Of a DNA stretch of 64,000 nt, positions 56,702-64,000 are shown piece by piece. The notes beneath the pieces are model-generated. The model searched no databases and was not told the DNA's origin. It saw nothing but the letters and a program-made list of their open reading frames with translations. The translations under genes were made by a program, and so were the position numbers. Position 1 is the stretch's first letter; every line of letters begins with the position of its first letter. The stretch covers positions 113,807 through 177,806 of the forward strand of contig NZ_JADOES010000002.1 in NCBI RefSeq assembly GCF_018739885.1, read 5' to 3'. The stretch is from Leptothoe spongobia TAU-MAC 1115. GTDB lineage: Bacteria; Cyanobacteriota; Cyanobacteriia; Phormidesmidales; Phormidesmidaceae.

Positions 56702-56998
56702 TCAGTTGAAAATCGCCTCGTAACGCATGCCATCAGCTTCACGGGATACCGGTACTAGAAAGATACTCAGCTCCCCTAAATCTGGATGCCTCATAGGATA
56801 AATTCTTTGGGACAATATGATATCGTTAGCCCCCTTAAATAGAAGAGAAAATGAACTAGAACGAGCCCCTGAAGCAGCACCTAACTCAACAGCTTCCAAT
56901 AGCTCTAACTGTAAAGAAACATCAAGTTCAGTACGTACTTGAAACGAACTACCAACGACGGGTGAAAAATCAGATAATGTTAGCGTTTTTAACATCAA
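56702..56998 (-). CDS. DUF6916-like small protein (98 aa)
   Basis: The pattern is a short all-beta domain: LTLSDFSPVVGSSFQV, ELLEAVELGA, FSLLFKG, then IYPMRHPDLGELSIFLVPVS. This is the DUF6916 look (family from memory); the function is unknown. It is first in the collar operon. A Tat-signal-bearing homologue is encoded on the other strand at 57610 (YHVSHPKLGEMKFFMVPSP), so cytoplasmic and exported versions face each other. Confidence 0.65.
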   Translation of the reverse strand: MMLKTLTLSDFSPVVGSSFQVRTELDVSLQLELLEAVELGAASGARSSSFSLLFKGANDIILSQRIYPMRHPDLGELSIFLVPVSREADGMRYEAIFN

Positions 56999-57609
56999 GT
57001 TTATTCCTTGTAGTATTGGTGCGCCTAACTATCGAACACTACGCAAATTTACCTAGTTAGCCGTAAAACTAACGCATCCTGATCTAGGACAACATTCGAA
57101 GTTTAAATTTCCTTACTGTACTTTACCGATTTTCACAACCTGACTACATTGAGTTTTGCAACAACAATAGCTGCCATTGAGGGTATCAATTTTAGTCGAA
57201 AAACCCTGACTGGTTCGGGAGTCAGGAGCCAGAAGTCAGTTAGGTACAGAATTCTGACTCTTGAATTCTGTAGGGCTTTGCCCTTCTCACAGAGTATTCT
57301 GTCCTTAGGAAAATGTTCTGTTTTAAGTTGATACCCTTTATTAAACACCCATCTGACCTAAATGGTTTGGGTGGTAGGGAGGGCATAGGCAACAGAAAAT
57401 AGAGGTGAGCCGAATAGGTTACAGTTTATACATATGTAAAATATTGCCCTTTTTATTTGACATTGAGTAGTGCTTAACAAATAGAGTAAAGGAATTAACT
57501 ATGACTTGCCAAGTCTCTTTATAAATAATAACTATATAAGAGACTTTAGGCTGTTATAGCTGGCTGATCTTAACGGATCGTACACACTTGAACTATTAGG
57601 AGTAAGCAG
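56999..57609. other. Intergenic region with short repeats (0.6 kb)
   Basis: Promoters of the two divergent DUF6916-like genes must lie here. It contains a cyanobacterial minisatellite-like stretch (GGGAGTCAGGAGCCAGAAGT, 57219-57238) and an inverted repeat ACAGAATTC (57246) / GAATTCTGT (57263). No gene seen. Confidence 0.5.
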
Positions 57610-58035
57610 ATGCGGATCTCACGACGACGGATACTACAGTTTTCTGGTCTAACTATGGGGTCTTTCGCTGTCAGTCTGTTTGTGGGGGGAGATAAGTCCC
57701 TAGGGGTAGCAACTGCTAAGTCACTTGCTGGTGAGTCCAACCTTTCCAATCTTAACGCAAATATATTTCAACCGCTGAAGGGAAAAGACTTTCAACTGCA
57801 AATAAATGGTCAAACCATCCCTGTCAAATTGGCTAAGGTTGAAGAGTACAGGCAATATGCCAAGACAGACGCGTTTTCCTTGGTGTTTCATTCACGAGGT
57901 AATGAAACCCTAGAGCAAGGGACCTATCACGTTTCCCATCCCAAACTGGGGGAGATGAAATTCTTTATGGTGCCTTCTCCTGGTAAGCGCAGCGGTCAGA
58001 ATTATGTGGTGACGATAAACCACTATCTTGGGTAA
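57610..58035 (+). CDS. Tat-exported DUF6916-like protein (141 aa)
   Basis: The N-terminus is a twin-arginine signal: SRRRILQFSG, hydrophobic GLTMGSFAVSLFV, then a likely cleavage near residues 35-42. The mature part (~45-141) repeats the DUF6916 pattern: NIFQPLKGKDFQLQINGQTI, FSLVFHSRG, GTYHVSHPKLGEMKFFMVPS. Tat signals carry folded proteins, so the product is probably periplasmic. AGGAG lies before the ATG. Divergent from the cytoplasmic homologue at 56702. Confidence 0.72.
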   Translation: MRISRRRILQFSGLTMGSFAVSLFVGGDKSLGVATAKSLAGESNLSNLNANIFQPLKGKDFQLQINGQTIPVKLAKVEEYRQYAKTDAFSLVFHSRGNETLEQGTYHVSHPKLGEMKFFMVPSPGKRSGQNYVVTINHYLG

Positions 58036-58076
58036 GTTTAGGGATAAGGATTTTATAAGGTCCAGAAATATTGTGT

Positions 58077-58108
58077 TTGTAGAGGCGTTCCATGGGACGC
58101 CTCTACGT
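58077..58108. repeat. Near-perfect palindromic intergenic repeat, possible terminator
   Basis: GTAGAGGCGT (58079-58088) pairs with ACGCCTCTAC (58097-58106) around TCCATGGG. This palindrome type is common between cyanobacterial genes. It lies between convergent genes ending at 58035 and 58156. Confidence 0.75.
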
Positions 58109-58155
58109 CAAGAAATAGGTTTAATTGAATCCTCATTCCTAAACTATATAAAAAT

Positions 58156-58743
58156 CTACTCCCAACCATATTTCCTAAAAGTGAGATTCAAGCGGGCCTG
58201 ACGACATTGTGGTTCTGCAAGCAGTCCATGTTCATACTTGTCTTGGCAGCCTACCCCCATAAACAATAGGCTACCGGGAGCAAGGCGAAGGGTGAAACGT
58301 TTGGCTGGGTCAGATATACGACGAAAAGTGAACTCTCGTTCAGCCCCAAGACTGAGGGAGGCGATCTCATCTGTATTGCCATAGGCAGACAGATCCCTAT
58401 GAAATTCCATCTCTTGAGTCCCATCCTTGTAATACACACATCGAGCTACTGGAAACCGCACCCCCGTTGTTTGGGCGATGCGATCGCGCACACTGGCCAG
58501 AGAGTCAGTCCAGGCCGATCGTTCACCCCACACCTGATGAAAGACATCAAATGATGTCAGTTCTGGATCCATGAATAGATACTTTCCCAATGCACCGATT
58601 TGCTCACTGCCATCGCCCATTTTGATCATCTTGTTGGTTACATTAAAGCCAGAAACAAGATGATCAAAGAGGGCTTCGGCCTCGGTGATTCCCAAGAAAT
58701 TGGCATGATAAAACGCCTCACAATCTAAGGGTAATGGCTTCAT
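58156..58743 (-). CDS. AlkB-like Fe(II)/2-oxoglutarate dioxygenase (195 aa)
   Basis: The metal triad is His115-x-Asp117 (FHRDLSAYG) and His172 (KYEHGLL). The 2OG-binding Arg184 and the family's second Arg (190) are in ARLNLTFR. RCVYYKDGTQEMEFH and LAPGSLLFMG fit AlkB homologues, which remove methyl groups from DNA or RNA bases by oxidation. Length is normal for a single-domain AlkB. It stands alone between the DUF6916 gene (convergent) and the TIR-WD40 gene (87 bases upstream, same strand). Confidence 0.85.
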   Translation of the reverse strand: MKPLPLDCEAFYHANFLGITEAEALFDHLVSGFNVTNKMIKMGDGSEQIGALGKYLFMDPELTSFDVFHQVWGERSAWTDSLASVRDRIAQTTGVRFPVARCVYYKDGTQEMEFHRDLSAYGNTDEIASLSLGAEREFTFRRISDPAKRFTLRLAPGSLLFMGVGCQDKYEHGLLAEPQCRQARLNLTFRKYGWE

Positions 58744-58829
58744 CTGATTAACCTATTGAGGACATAACCAATGCTGCATTTTAGGATACACTAAATTTTC
58801 CGTTGTGCTGGTCATACCTCTCCACCTAA

Positions 58830-61800
58830 CTACTTTCGACAGAGTTTTCGATCACTCTCATCCACTTCTATATTGTTGTGTAAATAAAAGCGAGCCCAAT
58901 CACATCCATGGTTCATAAGTTTCTCTAATTCCAACTGCAATGTCCAACGGATAATTTTCCCATCCGCACTGGCTGAGACGATCTTACGATTGTTCGGTTG
59001 AAACGCGACATTAAATACCCAGTCATTGTGGCCCACCAGGGTTAACAATAAACTCCCATCTAATTGCCAAAGTTTAATCGTTTTATCTCCACTGGCCGAT
59101 GCTAGCAACTGGCCATCAGGGTGAAAGCTAACCCCGTAAACCCAGGCTCCATGGCCTTTTAGAGTCTTTAGTAGCTTTCCTTCTAGACTCCAAAGACGAA
59201 TAGCTTTGTCGTAACCTGCCACCGCAAGAGTTTGACCATCGGGACTAAATTCTACGGCCCGATTCCAGGCCCGGTCACCGTCATCTAATACAAAACTACG
59301 TTTGGGCTGCTCAGCGAATTTATCCTGACTCTGCCGTTGCCACAGGTGTACAGTCGTATCTCTTCCTGTAGAGGCCAGCCACTGACCATCGGGACTAAAA
59401 TTCACATCGTAGACCCGGTCAGTATGACCAAAGAGAGTTTGCAACAGATTGCCTGTGTCGAGATCCCATAGCTTGATGGTGCGATCGCTACTGGAGGTGG
59501 CCAACAGTTTGCCATCGGGGCTAAAGCTGGACGCATAGACTCGCCCCTGATGGCCGGTTAATGTGCGCACTGGCTGGTCATTGCCCACTTGCCAGACCTT
59601 GATCGTCTGATCGTCACTGGTGGAGACCAGGGTTTTACCATTGGGGCTAAAGTTCACAGAATAGATCAGTTTTTCATGCCCCTGGAGTATTTGTAGCAAG
59701 CTGTGATCATCAGTAGTCGTGTTCCAGAGTTTGATTACGCGACTGCCCTCGGCTACGGCCATTAAGCCCCCATCAGGGCTAAAACTCACATCGCGCATGG
59801 CATCTTTGTGCTCATCCAATACCTGAAACAGCTCTTCCTGAATTTTCCAAACGCGGATAGTGTTGTCTGCCCCAGCCGAGAACAACTGATGATTGGAGCT
59901 AAAGGCCACAGCCTGCACTTCATTCTCATGGCCCTTCAGTGTGGTTAATAATCGACCATCCAACCGCCAGATTTTGATCGTACGATCGCGACTGGCCGAT
60001 GCTAACCGCTCTCCATTGTGACTAAAGGCAACACTATCGACCCAGGCTGCATGGCCCTGTAATGTTTGTCGCAATGTGCCATCGATATTCCATAGACGGA
60101 TGGTGCGATCGCTACTACCTGATGCCAGAGTAGCGCCATCGGGACTAAAGCTGACACTGTAGACTCCTTGGCTATGACCGGTCAATGTTTTGGGTGGTTT
60201 ATCAGGCTGATCAGGGAACCACAGACGTAGGGTGCCATCCCTACCACCGGACGCGAGGGTTTGCCCATCGGGACTAAAGTTAAGGGCCAGTATCGGCTGG
60301 CCATCATGCCCGCTCAGGGTCTTGCTCAGGGTGCCATCCCGATGCCAAATACGAATCTCTCCATCATCACCAGCCGAGACCAAACGCTTGCCATCGGGAC
60401 TAAAGACCACAGCTCGGACTGTTTTCTGGTGCCCCGTTAAGGTTTTAAGCAGTGTGCCCTCAGTATTCCAGAGCTTGATAGTTTTATCCTCACTGGCCGA
60501 GGCAATTGTTTTACCATCGGGGCTAAAGACCACCCCATAGACAGCCTGCTGATGCCCCCGGAGAATATGCAGCAGCTTACCATCCTGCTGCCACAGCCTC
60601 AGCGTATGGTCCCATGATGCTGAGGCTAATGTTTGCCCATCGGGGCTAACACTAATGGCCGATACCAAATTGGTATGACCGGAAAACCGATTTGCCTCCC
60701 GGATGCCATAGAGCACCGATCCCAGAGCCCGAATGACCGGAATGGTTTGTTGCTCATTAGGATTTGTGATGGTTTCCAGGTTTTTCCCCGCCCGAATGGC
60801 TTCTCGCAAAGCATCTAATTCATGGTGAGAGATAAATTGGGCCTCTGCCGTTCGACTGATGGCCTCCACCTCATTGGCTTTGGCCTGTTGTTCACTATTT
60901 CTCGCCCGGCGTTTACTGACTTGCGCTGAGCCATATAGCATAAAGGCGACCACGGCTAACCCAGTGGCCATCATCAATAAGCCGCTCAGCAATCCTACGA
61001 ACCAGCGCTGGTGTTTGGCATATTTTTTTTGTTCGGCCAGGCGAGTTTCTGCCTCCTGGGCACGTTCTTGTTGTAGCTGTAGTAGATGGTCCTGACGCTG
61101 TTGTTCTGCTGCCGCCGCCTCTGCCTGAGCGGTGTGGCTGGCCCCGATAAAGCTCTGTTGCAAAGCGGTGGCAGGGGGCTGTTTTTGGCCTGTAGTGGCC
61201 TCCTGTAGCCAGGTTTCTGCAATGACTAATTCACTGCCCCGCAACAACAGATCCGCACTACGTTTTTTATGGTCCCATTCAATCGCCCGTTGTGACCATT
61301 TTGTATGGCTTTGCACATGGTTGCGATCGGTGTCCAGGGTACGCACTAGTTGGCTAAAACTGGTCAAGAAGTCATGGTTTTGGGGGGAGAAATCAATCCA
61401 CTGGACTTTGGCTAAGTCCGGGGGGAGCTGTTGAGGGTTAACTGATTGATACAACAAGGGAATAAAGCGCTTATTCAGACTGGCTGCATAGGCCACCTCA
61501 TCGGCACAATAGGGAGAGTTCACCGCCCGAGGTGAGAGCACAAACAAAAAATTATCGGCTGAGGCAATGCCTCGATATATTTCCTGTTGGAAATCTGCCC
61601 CGGAACTAATGCTTTCTTGATCAAACCAGGTGGTTTTTCCCTGGATTTGGAGGGTGTCGTTGAGCTGACGGGCAAATTCTGAATCACTGCGAGAGTAGGA
61701 GATAAAGACGTCTAACGACGAGGCTGGAGGCTGGCGTAAGCTTTCTGTAATGAAAGTGGTCTGCAGGTTGGTGGGACCTTGCTGCTGGTGGCCCTGGGCG

Positions 61801-63026
61801 ACTTTAAGCCAGGCTTCGGCATGGCGTAGATTGTAGCCCCGTAACAAAATGCTGGGATTGCGATGTTGTCGTTTCCACTTGAGGGCTTTGGTTAGTAGCT
61901 GTTTGTGTTCGTTGTGGTAGTCGGCTCTATGGTGCAAAATCCGTAGCAGCTTCGCAACATCGCTTTTATCTTGCTCCGGTGTAATATTGTCGGAAAAGTT
62001 GATGAACTGTAGGGTACGCTGACGCGGCGGCAACTGTTGCAGATCCACTGGTTTGATCAGCAGTGGAATAATGCGTTTATTGAGCAGCTGGGCATATTTG
62101 ATCTCGCGCTGACAATAGGTGGACGTTAAGGCTGCTGGGGAGAGGAGATAGATGACATTGTCGGTTTCTTCGATCCCAGTTTTGAGAGCTCGTTTAAAGT
62201 CTGTGCCGGTGAGAATATCAGTTTTGTTGGTCCAAACGGTGATGTTTTCCCGCATTAAGCGCTGGCGCAGCTGTTCTCGAAAGTGTTTATCTTCTTCAGC
62301 ATGGGCCAAAAACACCTGGGTCATCAGGTTATTGGCGTTTTTGGTGCTCTCGGTAATAAACTCACAATGTAAATCTGTAGGGATACAGGGGGGCTGCTCA
62401 TCTTTAAACTGGGTGGTGAGCCAGGCTTCGGCGGCCTGACGGTCTGCTCCGATGAGTAAATAGCGGGATTGTTTTTGATGCTGCTGCCACCGCAAGGCCT
62501 GGTTTAATAAGGCGGTGTGGCGATGCACATAGGGTTGCTGGCTTTGGAAAATGGTTAGCAACCCTTGCAGGGCCTGGGCCTGGTCGTCGTTGCCTTCGCG
62601 ACAGTAAATCCAGTTGATCTTTGCGATCGCAGGATGCATATTGGCAAAACTAGATTGCTTACCAGCGGTTGTATAGGCGTCCCATTCCTGATCGGTTCCC
62701 TGGGGATTTCGTTGTTGCCAGGTAGCCCGACTAATTTCCTCCACATGCATTAGGGGAATAATTCGCTTATGCCGCAGCAGGGCTCGTTCGATCTCCAGGC
62801 GACAGTGGGGGGAGTTGACCGCATGGGGTGAAATAATAAATAGAAAGTTATCCGCCTGGTCAATGCCCGTATCGATCTGCTTTTGATAGTCCACCCCCAG
62901 GGGAATGTCTTCAAAGTCGAACCACACCTTTAACCCCTGGGCGACCAGCTGGTCCCTTAGCTTTTCGACAAAGGCTTTGCTATCTGCCCGACCATAGGAA
63001 ATAAAGGCATCTTGATAGTGGGGCAT
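58830..63026 (-). CDS. Triple-TIR, single-TM, 14-WD40 protein (1398 aa)
   Basis: Three TIR domains start at about residues 5, 235 and 435 (DAFISYGRAD, QVFLAHAEED, DVFISYSRSD). Each has a C-x-x-E tail (CRLEI, CQREI, CADEV) that holds the Glu of TIR NADases. After each comes a ~60-residue helical linker with an LL.G....AE.WL pattern. One membrane helix follows (FVGLLSGLLMMATGLAVVAF, about 680-700), then a charged coil, and 14 WD40 repeats ending in (L/I)(R/K)(L/I)W, enough for two seven-blade propellers. Signalling or antiviral/stress sensing is plausible for TIR-WD40 proteins in cyanobacteria, but no partner is visible. Confidence 0.9.
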   Translation of the reverse strand: MPHYQDAFISYGRADSKAFVEKLRDQLVAQGLKVWFDFEDIPLGVDYQKQIDTGIDQADNFLFIISPHAVNSPHCRLEIERALLRHKRIIPLMHVEEISRATWQQRNPQGTDQEWDAYTTAGKQSSFANMHPAIAKINWIYCREGNDDQAQALQGLLTIFQSQQPYVHRHTALLNQALRWQQHQKQSRYLLIGADRQAAEAWLTTQFKDEQPPCIPTDLHCEFITESTKNANNLMTQVFLAHAEEDKHFREQLRQRLMRENITVWTNKTDILTGTDFKRALKTGIEETDNVIYLLSPAALTSTYCQREIKYAQLLNKRIIPLLIKPVDLQQLPPRQRTLQFINFSDNITPEQDKSDVAKLLRILHHRADYHNEHKQLLTKALKWKRQHRNPSILLRGYNLRHAEAWLKVAQGHQQQGPTNLQTTFITESLRQPPASSLDVFISYSRSDSEFARQLNDTLQIQGKTTWFDQESISSGADFQQEIYRGIASADNFLFVLSPRAVNSPYCADEVAYAASLNKRFIPLLYQSVNPQQLPPDLAKVQWIDFSPQNHDFLTSFSQLVRTLDTDRNHVQSHTKWSQRAIEWDHKKRSADLLLRGSELVIAETWLQEATTGQKQPPATALQQSFIGASHTAQAEAAAAEQQRQDHLLQLQQERAQEAETRLAEQKKYAKHQRWFVGLLSGLLMMATGLAVVAFMLYGSAQVSKRRARNSEQQAKANEVEAISRTAEAQFISHHELDALREAIRAGKNLETITNPNEQQTIPVIRALGSVLYGIREANRFSGHTNLVSAISVSPDGQTLASASWDHTLRLWQQDGKLLHILRGHQQAVYGVVFSPDGKTIASASEDKTIKLWNTEGTLLKTLTGHQKTVRAVVFSPDGKRLVSAGDDGEIRIWHRDGTLSKTLSGHDGQPILALNFSPDGQTLASGGRDGTLRLWFPDQPDKPPKTLTGHSQGVYSVSFSPDGATLASGSSDRTIRLWNIDGTLRQTLQGHAAWVDSVAFSHNGERLASASRDRTIKIWRLDGRLLTTLKGHENEVQAVAFSSNHQLFSAGADNTIRVWKIQEELFQVLDEHKDAMRDVSFSPDGGLMAVAEGSRVIKLWNTTTDDHSLLQILQGHEKLIYSVNFSPNGKTLVSTSDDQTIKVWQVGNDQPVRTLTGHQGRVYASSFSPDGKLLATSSSDRTIKLWDLDTGNLLQTLFGHTDRVYDVNFSPDGQWLASTGRDTTVHLWQRQSQDKFAEQPKRSFVLDDGDRAWNRAVEFSPDGQTLAVAGYDKAIRLWSLEGKLLKTLKGHGAWVYGVSFHPDGQLLASASGDKTIKLWQLDGSLLLTLVGHNDWVFNVAFQPNNRKIVSASADGKIIRWTLQLELEKLMNHGCDWARFYLHNNIEVDESDRKLCRK

Positions 63027-63257
63027 AGGGCGATCGAGTCACGAGGGGGTAAGTCAGACTTAATGAAGCCCAAATTCAAATTTGTATTGGAAAACATTTA
63101 AAATTATGAAGCCAAAATTCGAAATTGAGGCTATTTTTTGAATTTCGTAACTGTCTTTAGTTTCAACTAAATGTTGACCCGGTGAAACGTTACACCGAAA
63201 ACTTGGGTTGCTCGGCATAGGTTTCCATAGTTGGCAGGAAGCGATAATTCAGAATTA

Positions 63258-63440
63258 TCAATACTTGACCACCTGCACCCTTTTCCTCAATGCTAGTTCA
63301 GCGTCTGGTGGTGGATCTTGATCGACATCCCGACCACCGACCAGGGGTTGATCCTGAATATAGTAGGTATCATCAGGTTCAGCTGAACGATCCAAGATTT
63401 CCCTATCCAGGGTAGTCGAGCCCATGGTTTTTACCTTCAT
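63258..63440 (-). CDS. Small acidic hypothetical protein (60 aa)
   Basis: A polar peptide, MGSTTLDREILDRSAEPDDT and PLVGGRDVDQDPPPDAELAL, with a basic C-terminus. No helix, signal or motif I recognise. The ribosome site is weak; a start at residue 6 (MGSTT) is equally possible. It is upstream of the TIR-WD40 gene on the same strand with 231 bases between. It may be real or chance. Confidence 0.3.
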   Translation of the reverse strand: MKVKTMGSTTLDREILDRSAEPDDTYYIQDQPLVGGRDVDQDPPPDAELALRKRVQVVKY

Positions 63441-63474
63441 GCCTAGCTCGACTACTAATATCCAAATAAACTTC

Positions 63475-63741
63475 TTACTTGTTACTTACCGCCGATCTCC
63501 CCGACGCACACGCAACACATCCCCCAGCTCCCCCACTCCCCTGCTGGCTTGCCCTCACATTTCCCATCATCTGTCCCCATGATCGACCATTGCCCTGACT
63601 CTCATGGGCGGATGAATTTGTATGACCTTGGGACTCTGTCGTTGGTGCGGTTGAAGAGATAGCCGCCTGGCTTTCACGATCTCTAGGTGCCCAGGAGGAT
63701 GCTTTCCAGGAAGACTGTGATTGGGAGTCGGAGGTTTTCAT
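63475..63741 (-). CDS. Ser/Gln/Gly-rich hypothetical protein (88 aa)
   Basis: Low-complexity composition throughout (SDSQSQSSWKASSW, SSAHESQGNGRSWG). The last third, GSGGAGGCVACASGRSAVSNK, is encoded by a G-rich GGGGGAGCTGGGGGA stretch that looks like an intergenic minisatellite, so the true gene, if any, may end differently. No ribosome site. Low confidence that it is expressed. The 259 bases beyond it to the right edge show nothing else. Confidence 0.22.
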   Translation of the reverse strand: MKTSDSQSQSSWKASSWAPRDRESQAAISSTAPTTESQGHTNSSAHESQGNGRSWGQMMGNVRASQQGSGGAGGCVACASGRSAVSNK

Positions 63742-64000
63742 CGCGGATTCTGGGTTAGGTATCGTTCCGTTGGCGATATGTTTTGACTTTTATTTTTGCG
63801 GAAATTCAAAAATATCCGGAACTTCTAATAAATATTAGCTAAGTTACTTTCCTTTTTTCCAACAGAATCAACCCGTTGGAAATTAATTTATCCTGGCTAA
63901 AACATTAGTGTCAGCCAAAGATATGGCTCTTCCGGAATTCCCGTGGAGCCCCCTACATTTAGTGTAGAGTTCAGATTCTTCCCCGTTAGGGATAATAGAG

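Noticed and set aside
1..64000. CRISPR arrays, tRNA, rRNA, riboswitches
   Set aside because: No regular direct repeats with unique spacers, no cloverleaf and no conserved RNA motif were found by eye; the repeats present are protein-coding or degenerate.

Overview
The window is cyanobacterial in character. It has scattered HIP1-type GCGATCGC octamers, a filamentous-haemagglutinin/TPR/CHAT fusion, TIR-WD40 and RTX/cadherin giant proteins, pheophorbide-oxygenase-like Rieske proteins and palindromic GAGGCGT...ACGCCTC intergenic repeats. Gene content is accessory: no ribosomal, tRNA or core photosystem genes are seen, and there is much paralogy and gene debris. An Acaryochloris-like or other large-genome cyanobacterium is a guess from style only. 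Chromosome versus plasmid cannot be decided, although a ParB homologue and a ParA-like ATPase are present.

Layout. 1-7.4 kb: a degenerate 57-bp tandem repeat, then a minus-strand operon for a very large unknown protein, a 63-aa protein and a tail-fibre-like protein. 7.6-15.4 kb: a 2600-aa secreted TPS/beta-helix/TPR/CHAT protein. 15.7-19.8 kb: CapA-like protein, TSUP transporter, Asp/Asn beta-hydroxylase and an OlsB-like N-acyltransferase. 20.4-32.3 kb: a small helical-repeat protein; a membrane protein/MFS/alpha-beta hydrolase operon; three Rieske oxygenases with an ICMT-like methyltransferase; several membrane proteins, two of them very small; and a ParA-like ATPase with a cyclic-nucleotide-binding partner. 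32.4-34.8 kb: a broken CHAT gene and a probable contractile-injection-system cargo with a papain-like (YopT/C58-like) C-terminus. 35.2-38.4 kb: a second OlsB-like acyltransferase, a SET-domain protein and ParB. 39-54.4 kb: three giant adhesin-like proteins sharing one C-terminal beta-helix module, with an inverse-autotransporter-like outer-membrane protein among them. 54.5-58.7 kb: three tail-collar (MdpB-like) proteins, a GNAT, two DUF6916-like proteins and an AlkB-like dioxygenase. 58.8-63 kb: a triple-TIR, 14-WD40 protein.

The most striking unlisted structure is a repeated promoter element. Two 22-bp units with core CTGAATAAACCTGAA lie just before GGATTTTTTCT, upstream of five separate genes: the first acyltransferase, the small helical-repeat protein, the SET protein, ParB and the first RTX/cadherin adhesin. 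Two of these promoters also carry an FNR/CRP-like site at exactly the same distance (52 bp start to start). This looks like one local regulon, possibly driven by an OmpR/PhoB-type activator that is not in the window.

Functional themes are surface adhesion and secretion, phage-tail-like or injection-system components, lipid or pigment modification, and CHAT/TIR/WD40 conflict-type proteins. All assignments come from reading motifs by eye; no database search was possible.
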